Source of the DNA: Helianthus annuus
Lineage: Eukaryota; Streptophyta; Magnoliopsida; Asterales; Asteraceae
Direction of reading: 5' to 3'
NCBI RefSeq assembly: GCF_002127325.2
Contig: NC_035433.2
Location: 126,715,695 to 126,779,694 of the forward strand
DNA length: 64,000 bases
A program made the translations under genes and the position numbers. The notes beneath the pieces are model-generated. The model was not told the DNA's origin. It saw only the letters and a list, made by a program, of their open reading frames with translations, and made no database searches. This document shows, piece after piece, positions 1 to 8,900 of this stretch. Every line of letters starts with the position of its first letter. The first letter of the stretch is position 1.

Positions 1-789
1 CCTTGGGCTATTTGAAGGGATATGATCTTAAATCCTGCACTGACTATATGAGTCACCTCAGATTATGCGCGAGATCATACCCAAATTAAACCAAATGGAT
101 AACTTTCTCGACCTTGCGCCGATTAAACAGATGTACTCCAAGTCGTGCGCGAGGTCAGGACTAAGACAAGATCAGTTTTGACACTTAGCTCCTATGACAA
201 AAGACCTGGCTTCCTTGACCTTGCGCCGGCTACACGGGATGTACCCAGGGTCGCGGGAGGAAAGAAGCGCAAGTAAACATCGGACGAGTACGAAAGGTAC
301 AAGTGGCAGAACAGTGGGCCAATAAGCGTTCAACAAGCTGTATCCGATCGTGATGCACGATGGACAATCGTACAGGAGACAAAAAGGTACACGAGGACGC
401 ATACGTGGCACCAATCAGTGTGCGCTGACCACTGCTCCATAATCTCCACTTAGCTGCTGATGACAGACCAGACAACAAGGACAGTCGTCAGGACATGTGG
501 ATCCATTCAGCATGCGCCAACTCCCCTCTCGCTTGGAATCACTAACGGTCGTGGCAGAAAGGACAGAATGGATATTCCTTATTGTCATCTTCGGGCCCAA
601 GGCCCATCAGCCCATCTCCTTCACAAATCACCTCGGCTATAAATAGGGAACTTCACCTCCAGGTTTAAGGATTGCTCTCTTGCTCTTCACTTAATACACA
701 CACTATTATCCTCAAAACCGATACTTACTCTCACGTTGGAGGGTAGTTACAAGAAGAACCCCTTGTTCTCCTCCTTGTAACGAGTTGAA
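1..789 (+). repeat. LTR-like fragment of an old Gypsy-type element, forward arm
   Basis: The first 400 bases match 55814-56180 in direct orientation (shared landmarks: TTGAAGGG near 13, the CGCGCGAGGTCAGGA-type stretch near 150, GCTCCTATGACAAAAGACC near 187). The segment from about 172 on also matches 915-1690 in inverted orientation. A TATA box (TATAAATA, 638-645) is followed by a start-like region and a TCTCACGTTGGAGGG stretch at about 731, the arrangement expected of an LTR U3/R boundary. The left end lies outside the window. I see no coding potential; short ORFs here are mirrored in the inverted arm. Family is unresolved within Gypsy. Confidence 0.6.
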
Positions 790-795
790 GAAACA

Positions 796-821
796 CCAAA
801 CTAATCTAGCGATTAGTTTGG
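796..821. other. Perfect 11-bp hairpin between the two inverted LTR-like arms
   Basis: CCAAACTAATC (796-806) and its exact reverse complement (811-821) flank the four-base loop TAGC. It lies between the end of the forward arm (about 789) and the end of the reverse arm (about 915), so it is close to the symmetry point of the larger inverted repeat. Function is not known. Confidence 0.7.
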
Positions 822-914
822 GATTGTGCCTCGACAGATAAGGTTAATCTTCTTTGCCTCGCCCAAGTCGTGATGCTGATTATCCTGCAAAAACTAAACA
901 CCCCATTAAGCTCA

Positions 915-1690
915 TTACAAGGAGGGGAATAGGGGGGTTCTCCTCGTAACCACTCTCCGGCGTGAGAATAAGTATGTGCTTTGAGGATTTAAATATGCAA
1001 TTAGGAGTGAGAGAGCAAGGAAGTCGATCCTTAAACCTGTAGGTGAAGGTTCCTATTTATAGCCGGAGTGGTGTGGAAGAAGATTGAGCTGATGGGCCTT
1101 GGGCCTGTAATCGACAATAAGGAATATCCGTTTTGTCCCCTCTGCCACAACCGTTAGTGCTTCTGGGCGAGAGGGGAGTTGGCGCACGCTTACTGGATCC
1201 ACGTGGCTTGACCATTGTCCTTGTTGTCTGTTCTATCATCAGCGGCTAAGTGGAGAACATGGTGCAGTTGTCGGCGCACGCTGATTGGTGCCACGTAAAT
1301 GTCTTTGTGTACCTTCTTGTCTCCTGTACGATTGTCAATTGTGGAACATGATCGGATACAACCTGTTGGACGCTTGTTGGTCCACTGTTTTGCCACTTGT
1401 ACCTTCAGTACTAGTCCTTAGATTAGCTGCGCTTCTGCCTCCGCGCGACCATCAGGAGTGTCCCATGTAGCCGGCGTAGGATCCAGGAAGTGAGGGTTTT
1501 CATCCAAGGAGCTAAGTGTGAATTCTGGTCTTGTGTTTGCCTTGACCCCGCGCGCGACCAAGGTTACACCTGTTTGATCGGCACAAGGTTGAGAAGGCTA
1601 CCAAATTATTCTATTAAGGGTATGGTCTCGCGCGCGACCTGATAGGTTGGGGCAGGATTTGGGACCATACCCCTTCAAGTCCCCCCAATC
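915..1690 (-). repeat. LTR-like fragment, reverse arm (inverted partner of 172-789)
   Basis: Read on the minus strand this segment starts near 1690 with a G-run followed by ACTTGAAGGGGTATGG, matching the start of the forward arm. It then carries the same sequence of landmarks: the same TATAAATA box (1054-1061, minus), a TCTCACGCCGGAGAGTGG stretch and the CCTCCTTGTAA stretch. The two arms face each other, so transcription from both TATA boxes would converge. The G-run at 1681-1688 (C on the plus strand) could be the polypurine tract of a minus-strand element whose body has been lost. Similarity between arms is clearly imperfect, so the event is old or joined two diverged copies. Confidence 0.6.
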
Positions 1691-2286
1691 CAGTGCTGCT
1701 TTCATGCGTGAGGCAAGTGGGTGAAGCTCTGGACTCAGAAAAGTAAGATGTTAAGCTGCTTTTGTTCAGCTCTTCATGAGGCATCGTCGAAGCTAGAATA
1801 GCTGTCGCGCATACAATGTGTCACAGTGCACGTGGCGCAGCTGCCCAGCTGACACGCGTGTACTGTGTTGTAATTTATGTGGTGCAGCTATCTAGTTTAC
1901 TGTTGAAGTGACATGCTTCATTGCGCATGACAATTCATGAAATTTGAAAATTTTCTTTGATAGGTAAGTTGGCGCGCGTGCGAATATATTGTTACTTACA
2001 CTGCACAGCTTCCTAGCTTGTTCTTGAAGCAATCTGTACATTTGCGTGGGAAATTCCTTGAAATTTGAAAAAGCAACTGACATGTTGGTGCAAGTTGGTG
2101 ATAACAGTGTTGTTTGAGTTGACCATTGACATAGTGACGATTGTGCTGTCACTGTGTCAGGCACGCCGTTTCGTCTGCTGTCAGGCGAGTAAGGCCCACG
2201 CGCGCGTTGTAACCGTTGTTTCGCTTTTCCCGTCTGACGTGTCTACTCCTGGTTGGACACGCGCGCAGCTGCTTTGGCACGGTTAT
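1691..2286. other. Non-coding stretch upstream of the gypsy-type gene remnant
   Basis: No convincing gene. It contains a degenerate direct repeat of about 120 bp: the segments at about 1880-1960 and 1999-2085 both run GCAGCT(A/T)...TAG-TT...TTGAAG...CATT(G/T)GCG...GAAATTTGAAAA. Several GCGCGCG stretches occur. It probably belongs to the leader or promoter part of the old Gypsy-type element. Confidence 0.4.
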
Positions 2287-2316
2287 CCATCGCATTAAAT
2301 GCGATGGGTATAAATA
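2287..2316 (+). promoter_or_regulatory. Core promoter with palindrome next to a TATA box
   Basis: CCATCGCATT-A-AATGCGATGG (2287-2307) is a perfect palindrome with 10-bp arms. It is followed one base later by TATAAATA (2309-2316). A pyrimidine-rich leader (CTTCTTCTCTC near 2359) and the first ATG of the gene remnant (2515) follow at plausible distances. Promoter identity is an inference from this order. Confidence 0.5.
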
Positions 2317-2514
2317 GGCGATGAGGATAGATAGGAAATCACTGTTTCTTCAAATCTCTCCTTCTTCTCTCTTTTTATCTTCAAATCTTCCATTGAAGAT
2401 CTTTAAACCTTCAAAGATTTTCTTTGAATCTTCAAGCATTCTTCCTGCTGCCCTTCGATTATCTGCAGATCTTCCAACCATTCTTCTCGTGTTTCTTGAA
2501 TCTGTTATACCGAT

Positions 2515-4108
2515 ATGTCGACTGGCGACGATGTGGTTAATGTAGAGGAGGTCGGTGGTGGTTTCCCACCACTGAAGTGAGATCAAGGCTTGTTTGAGCA
2601 AGTTGTCAGGGGTTACTAACTTGCCGACGAGTGGGACGCGCCGCCAGGGTATATTACCTTATTTGCCGACTTCTTGTCTGAAGAAAACTTCAGACTACCG
2701 ATCAGCCATTTCTTGGGTAACATTCTTCAATTTTACGGTTTTCATATTTCAAAGATGAGCCCAATGGGCATGGTGCGCGTCAAGCACTTCGAATTCGTTT
2801 GTCGGTCTCAAATAGAAGAGCCGACAGTTGAGAAATTCAGAGTGTTTTACCAACTTCAAAGCAATATGGGATTCTTCTCTTTCGCTATGCGTGGCGTGAA
2901 GAAAATTTTAATCAGCCCTCCAAAGAGTTTCCATGATTAGAGGATGAAGTTTTTATTTATTCGTGCGGAGGTGATTCCAATGGTGATGCAGTTTCGACGC
3001 ATGGGGCCGATCCCCAAGGAAGAAATGAAGGTTCCACACGGCGTGGCGTGGTACGAGAACCTGATGGCGCTACCGAATCGAGTGTTCGGTGAGCAAGTGT
3101 TAGTCGCTGCAGGAATGAGCGACAAATGGCCTGAAGACAGCAAGAGTGTGCCTGTCTTGCTTCTTGATGGTGAAGGTAAATTTCCTTCTAGTATTCCTTT
3201 TGTAAGGGATTTTTTGAAAATTACTTAGCTTGTTGCCAACTTCTTTTTCTGAATGTAGAAACGGCGTTGTATCAAAGTGCTTTCCCACTTTCGCTGGTGT
3301 TATGGGCGCGAGACCCTTGCGCGATGGTGAGGAGTTCTGGTTGGAACAGAGCAGACCCAACTTTATGTATGCTCGGGGAATCTTAGGCCATGTAGGGCTA
3401 TAACTCCTGCTGGGAAAAAGATTGTCTATCTTTCCAGCGAGGAGTCGGTAGCTCATCCGAACATGAGTTAAATCCTTCACATGACCTGTTTGCAGGTGTG
3501 TTGCGCAATCTGGGTGTTGACCCTGAAGAGAAGAAACCAAAGAGGGCCTCGAAGAAGAAAACAACTGCTGCTGGGGGCGTGGCCGTGAAAAAGACAGAGG
3601 TGGCCAGCGCGACATCAGATGCTGCGTCGCAGAAAGGTACTCCTCAATTTCGACAAAGTAGACTAGAAGACTTTGTGTATGTAGCTGATTCCTTTGAGGA
3701 ATTGTACGCCATAGGTGGAAAACCACCAGGCAGTGTGGCGGTAGGCGCGCGGAGCTCTGGGAGCGCGGGCTCTAAGGGCCCTGAATCTGGCGCGACCCCG
3801 ACGTCTGCTCATGCTGAAGAGGCCGAAGAAGAATCGGATCCTGAGAAGTTAATCCGGAAGAATGCTTCCAAGAGATCTCGTGAAGAGACAAAATCCGAGG
3901 CTTCCCCTGATGCTAAGAAGATTGCTGGTAGTAAACCTGTTATCGGGAAAAAAAGGAGCCTACGAACCTTATACACTGAAGTGTCGCCTGGTAAATATTC
4001 TTACACTTGTTTTTTCTTACTTCCTTTTCCCTTTGTTTGTTGACCTTTTTTCTAAATTGCAGCGGCGATTACCAAGAGGCCAGCTGCGCGACCGAAAACA
4101 ATTGTCTC
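2515..4108 (+). pseudogene. Transposase_28-type ('putative gypsy type transposon') gene, decayed and interrupted
   Basis: The reading frame starts at ATG 2515. The conserved block (FRLPISHFLGNIL, then MGMVRVKHFEFVCRSQ, then FRVFYQLQSNMGFFSF, residues roughly 58-125) is typical of the plant family annotated as putative gypsy-type transposon protein (PF04195); its role is unknown. In-frame stops are at 2578-2580 (TGA), 2620-2622 (TAA) and 2938-2940 (TAG); the first and last replace positions normally held by Trp. Intron 1 runs from GT at 3176 to AG at 3258. Exon 2 (3259-3990) changes frame near 3285, 3396 and 3455, then reads a basic and Ser/Ala-rich tail (GVLRNLGVDPEEK, later RKNASKRSREE). Intron 2 is 3991-4062. 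The last exon starts at 4063 and is cut at 4108 by the RE1-like Copia insertion; the frame resumes at 55579 and stops within 12 codons. Clearly non-functional. Confidence 0.8.
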
Positions 4109-4245
4109 TATAGGAATTAATATTTCATTGCCTTCTCTCAATGAACAACATTAATATATATAGTACAAACAGAATCTCCTATTGATAAGGAGATATCCTA
4201 TGATAATTATTTACAATCAATTCCTAATCTATAAATATTCTATTA
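4109..4245 (-). repeat. 3' LTR of the RE1-like Copia element
   Basis: It matches 55452-55573 almost base for base over 122 bp (TTTCATTGCCTTCTCTCAATG to AATATTCTATTA). It extends 15 bp further on its outer side than the 5' copy, which suggests that the 5' copy lost the corresponding bases in the deletion that removed gag. A polypurine tract (minus-strand GTGCGGGGGTG) lies at 4246-4256. Confidence 0.85.
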
Positions 4246-4377
4246 CACCCCCGCACTCGAAGCGAAGGGTGGCCGAATGCTGAGACTGGATCAAAAATAA
4301 TCAAATAAGACACGTGGCAGCCCTTTAGTAAAGATATCTGCAATCTGATGTCGAGACGAAACATGCAGTACGCGAAC
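4246..4377 (-). pseudogene. C-terminal end of RE1-like Copia RNase H
   Basis: The minus strand continues the RNase H reading frame broken at 20383: VRVLHVSSRHQIADIFTKG, then LPRVLFDYF and a stop. The QxADxxTKxL-type motif is the usual end of Copia RNase H. The polypurine tract and 3' LTR follow directly. The join to 20383 is exact after removing the SIRE element and one ATTAC copy. Confidence 0.85.
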
Positions 4378-4382
4378 ATTAC

Positions 4383-5110
4383 TGTTGGTGCACTTTGTGT
4401 CTGTACTTTGTCTATGTTTTGTAATGTATAAAACGATGTCTTTTGTCGGTTGTGTTTACGTCTTTTGTATGTTGTTTATGTGTTGTAATATGTGTTTGAC
4501 CAAGTCAACCATCCTCCTGGTTTGACTTGGCCAAACATCAACACTTAGTGTTTTAAGTTCAACACTTAGTGTTTGAAAGATGTCATGCTTCGAAGGATGT
4601 CATCGAAGGTTGAATAGTATCCTTCGATGACCTAGATGTCCTCGAAAGATTATGGTTCGATGGATATTGATGGACCTCGAAGGATATACTATCCTTCGAG
4701 GTATGTTGAGATCCTTCGAAGTCTTTCGAAGATACTTCTGGTCGATAGATGATCCTTCGACCAGAACATTTATCCTTCGTGCATGTCAGTCTAGTATGGG
4801 TATATATATACCCATGAGGGTTTCACTTTACAACTAGTTCTACAAGTTCTGTGTAAGGTTGTTCAAGGTGTAGAGAGCTTTTGTGTGTGAAACCCAGGTC
4901 TGTAATAGAGAGCATTTCAGTTTGGTCAAGGTCTGTAACCGTGTCCACTGAAATACAAGAGAAAACTTTGATATCTTGCGTGTCTATCTTTCTCTTTGTA
5001 ATCTTTGCTTTCATCTAAACTCCGGTTGCACTCTAGCTTGGATTCCGCACTTGCTAGAGTGTTGAACATAACAAGGAATAGGTTAAACCTCAACCTCCGA
5101 GGGACCTACA
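4383..5110 (+). repeat. 5' LTR of the SIRE-type element
   Basis: Identical by eye to 19649-20377 except for one missing A (CAACTAGTTC here, CAACTAAGTTC in the 3' copy). Inside are a near-perfect inverted repeat with TTGAC cores (4493-4537), two copies of CAACACTTAGTGTTT (4538-4575), about ten CTTCGA-type motifs (4587-4780) and a 20-bp palindrome containing the TATA box (4796-4815). Transcription probably starts shortly after 4815. Confidence 0.93.
4796..4815 (+). promoter_or_regulatory. Palindromic TATA box of the SIRE-type LTR
   Basis: ATGGGTATATATATACCCAT is a perfect 20-bp palindrome with the TATA element at its centre; the 3' LTR has the same at 20062-20081. TATA-box identity is inferred from position about 300 bp before the LTR end. 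Confidence 0.6.
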
Positions 5111-5112
5111 AG

Positions 5113-5124
5113 TGGTATCAGAGC
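5113..5124 (+). other. Primer-binding site (initiator tRNA-Met type)
   Basis: TGGTATCAGAGC begins two bases after the 5' LTR end. This is the standard plant LTR-retrotransposon site complementary to the 3' end of initiator tRNA-Met. It is not a tRNA gene. Confidence 0.95.
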
Positions 5125-5930
5125 AAGGTTCTTTTCCTTGTTAAAACCGGGTTTGTGCAAGACTTTGGTTTGTGTTTTGGACAAAAGTTTTCTTGGTTTA
5201 ACTCCCGTTTTTAGTGTGTTTCTGGACTTTCTAGCCTTAAAAAAAAACGTGTTTTAAACTAACCGGGTGTTGTGTGGGAAGGATTGGGTAACTTAAAATT
5301 TTGTCTTGAAAGGTTTGCTATTTTCCGGCAAATATTCCGGTCATATTCCGGTTGCTAGGTGTGGATAAGAAGCTTCCCTTTTTGGCAAAATTTTCAAAGT
5401 TGGTGAAAGTTGGTGAAAAGTTTGTGCAGAACATCCTTTCTACCGAAAGGTGGTTCACCAACCACATCAACCTGTCACTTTTCAGTCAACCTTGTGTCAG
5501 TGTGTCAGAGTGTGTTCGAAAGATATCTTTCGAGCTCGACAGATCATCTTTCGATTCAGGAGATTCGAAAGATAACTATCCTTCGAACAATCCTTCGAAG
5601 TCAGTGTGCCATCTTTCGAGTCAAGGAATCTTCTCGAAAGATCCATCATTCGAGTTAGTGTTTGTCTTCGAAAGATAAGGATCCTTCGAGTAGGGGAATC
5701 TTTCGAAGTTTTTGTTCGAAAACTCAACAGTAGTCTTTCGAATACTGTTGATCTTTCGAACAGTGTTATCTTTCGGGCCATCTTTCGAGTCTTATCTGTT
5801 TGAATTTAACAGTTTGTGATTTCAGGTCTTTCGATCCTTATCCTTCGGCTGTTGTCATTTTTCAAGTTTTAATATAGTTTGTGAAAATCAATTTTCTAAA
5901 TTTATTTTCACCTAATATATTAATTATAAA
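5125..5930 (+). other. SIRE-type leader with dense CTTCGA-type motif array
   Basis: Non-coding 5' leader between primer site and gag. From about 5515 to 5850 it carries well over a dozen copies of ATC(C/T)TTCGA or its reverse complement TCGAA(A/G)GAT, spaced irregularly by about 10-30 bp. Such a region would normally hold the packaging signal; whether this motif is that signal is not known. Confidence 0.75.
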
Positions 5931-8900
5931 ATGGGAACAAATGGTCAATGGGATCCTTCTGCGTGGACTACGACAACTTTGACTCCACAGTCATCATCTA
6001 CGCAATCATCAACCACGCAATCTGCGCCAGAGTTCAACAAAACTGCATGGATGCAGGCTATTGCCCCAACTCAAGCTGCAATGATAACGGCAAATCAATG
6101 GGCATTGGTCACTAATCAAAGCAACAGCATTCAAGCAATGATGCAGAACGATAGTGAAACTGGTACAAGCACGAAACCGCCAAAGCTTAATCACATCAAT
6201 GATTGGGGATGGTGGAAAGAAAGGTTGAGAACTTATGTTCAGGGGCAAGGTCAAGACTTATGGATGTGTTTCTTCACTTCGTTTGAAAATGAGTTGGAAG
6301 TTGCAGGATCAAATCCAGAAACTTACAGCACACTGTCTGATGAAGATAAGAAGAAGTTTGAATTGGAAAAGAAAGCATTTATGATTCTCACGCAGGCTCT
6401 TCACAGAGATATATACCACCAATTCGTCTACTGTACGACTACCAAAAGTTTGTGGGATATGCTCACGTTAAGGTGTGAAGGAAATGCTCAATCAAGAAAG
6501 ATCAAGCAGGAGTTGCTAAAGAAAGAGTTTGAAGGTTTTACCTGCATGGAGAATGAAGGTCTATCAGAATTGTCTACAAGATATCACCATCTGTTGAGTG
6601 AAATGTTTGCCTTCAAAGTCTCTGCCACTCCACAAGATATGGTGAGGAGATTTGCTGATGCCTTACCAGCAAAGTGGAGCAGTTATCTTGAGATTCTCAA
6701 GGAAAACGGTGTTCTGGATACAATTACCATTTATGAGCTAATCCAGAAATTGGAAAACAAAGATGTTGAAGAAAAGCTCAAGGCGAAAAGAACAACCACT
6801 CCTCAGAATCCCGAGATGTATTTTGGGATTGCAGGTGGTATTACTGGAGAAAAGCCAGCTTCTCAGCATGCTAAGCTTCAAACAGCGTTCATCTCCAACA
6901 CCGGACCTCCAACAGCAAATCAATTTGATCCTTCGGCATACACAATGATGTATTCAAGACCAGATTCTTCATCTCAACAACAACAACAACAACAACAGCA
7001 GACAGCTCAACAATTCACTCCACCGCCTTTCCTGGATCCTAACAGAGCTCAACAGCAACAACCACAACAGCAGGGATTTTATGGAAGTTCTTCAAGCTTT
7101 CAAGCTACTTCTAATCCGAACACTGTCAGATTGGATACTTCCAATTTTTCAAAAGTCAGTGTTGAGATAGCCAAGGAACATATGGAAATGTTGAACACCT
7201 TGGTTAGCGCCTACTGTGGGTTGGTTGCGGGTCAGATTGGAAATATCAACCTAACCAACGAAGATTATCAGCAGGTTGATAAAGAAGAGTTTGAGATGAT
7301 GGATATAAAGTGGGCTCTTGCTAGTGCTATCCGTAGAGCTAAAGAGTTTATGGAAAGAACGGGGAGAACCAGCTTGGAAAGCAATAACAACACCAAGTAT
7401 GGTTTTGATAAAAATGCTGTCACCTGCTTCAACTGTGGTGAAAAGGGTCATTTCAAACGGGAATGTCAGAAGCCACCCAAGCAAGGCAATCAGAATCCTT
7501 TCAGGAATCAAAGACAGCCTCAGCAACAACAGAACAATTCTGACAGACAATTAGTTCCCGTGGGAGGAAATACTTCTGGATCCTCAAACTCTAATCCCCA
7601 CAGAGGATTAGTTGTTCAAGCTGATGAGATTTGTAACTGGAGTGTTCAGCTTGGAGAAGGAGGTAATGGAGGTAATGGTGGCACAGCTTGTTATGCCAAA
7701 GTAGTTGAAAAGGTTGAAGAACCCGTGTCTGCTGGTGAATCTTCTGAAGATGAAGATAGCTCGGGTTACAGTGGAAGTGTTGATGGTGAATCACTTGATA
7801 CTGGTGATATATCAAGTGAGGCTTTAGATCTGGAGGTTGATGAATTATTGGCTGATGCTGAAGCTTTATGCAAGAGAAAGTCTATTCTGTGCCAGAAAGC
7901 TGCTGTAACTTCTGAGAAGCTTTCTCAATTTTTCTCTGAAGATGGATCTTTCTCTTTTCTTACAGCCTTCATGGCTCATGTTGAAGGACAAACCTCACAG
8001 GTATGTGATTCTAAACCTGACTCTGTTTCTGCTGTTGTTGAATGTGCTAAATGTCTAGAATATGCAGAAAAGGAAAGTCTGTTTGAAATCACACAAAAAC
8101 ACAATCAAGAATTGATTGTTGATCTTGCTAAAGCATCTGAAGCTAACTTCTTTTTAACCAAAAATGAAAAGGAATTTAAAGAAACAATTAAGTCATTAAA
8201 ACATGATGTTTCTGAATTACAAAAGGCTGTTTTGAGAAAACAACATGCTAATAATAATTTAATTGACACAATTGAGAAACAAATGGTGGAGTTAGCTACA
8301 GCTCGATGCGAATGTGATGCAATTAAGCAGAAATTGGACAGTTATTCCAATTCCCGCTTTGTTTTGGATCACATCATCAGTGTTCAAAAGAAAAAGGGGG
8401 ACGCCAAGTGTATTGGATACAAAAAATGTCCTCCCTCAATGAGCCACAATTATTCAAAACTGCCTGATGACGAGGATATGCCCCGTTTTGAACCTACTGT
8501 GCCACTTGCGCGAGATGACTTTGCTGCAGGCCTCGGGTTCAAAACTGGTACATCTTCCTCGGAACAATCAGCTTCTGAGAATGTGGAAAATTCATCGTGT
8601 GAAAAGGAACAGAGTCCTCCCATCATTGAGGATGCTGACTCTTCAGACGATGAATCTGAAGAAATTGTGAAGCCACAGTCTAACTCGGTTACACCAGACA
8701 TTCCAATTGAGAATCACATCTTGTGTGATCCACCAGTGAAACCGAGTAAGGCTGAAACACCAAAGGCAATGAAGCCCAGTGTACCTAGCAGTGAAATGAA
8801 TAACTTGTTGTATACGCTCAAGGGAGACAGCAAAATTTATTCTGACAGAGATTTTCCAATCAAAAATGTAAATCAAGATTTAATTGAGAAAATTTTTGAA

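Noticed and set aside
230..1396. Several short ORFs of 60-80 codons in the left repeat on both strands
   Set aside because: They mirror each other because of the inverted repeat, have no start context or similarity, and lie in LTR-like sequence.
3100..3726. A 208-codon open frame on the minus strand
   Set aside because: It lies antisense to the recognisable Transposase_28-type remnant and shows no protein family features.
5113..5124. tRNA-like matches at this and three other primer sites (36761, 45240, 50929)
   Set aside because: Only 12-20 bases complementary to tRNA 3' ends are present, next to LTRs. They are primer-binding sites, not tRNA genes.
4587..5850. CRISPR-like appearance of the repeated CTTCGA motif
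   Set aside because: The motif is too short, occurs in both orientations, has irregular spacing and sits in a plant retrotransposon; there are no cas genes.
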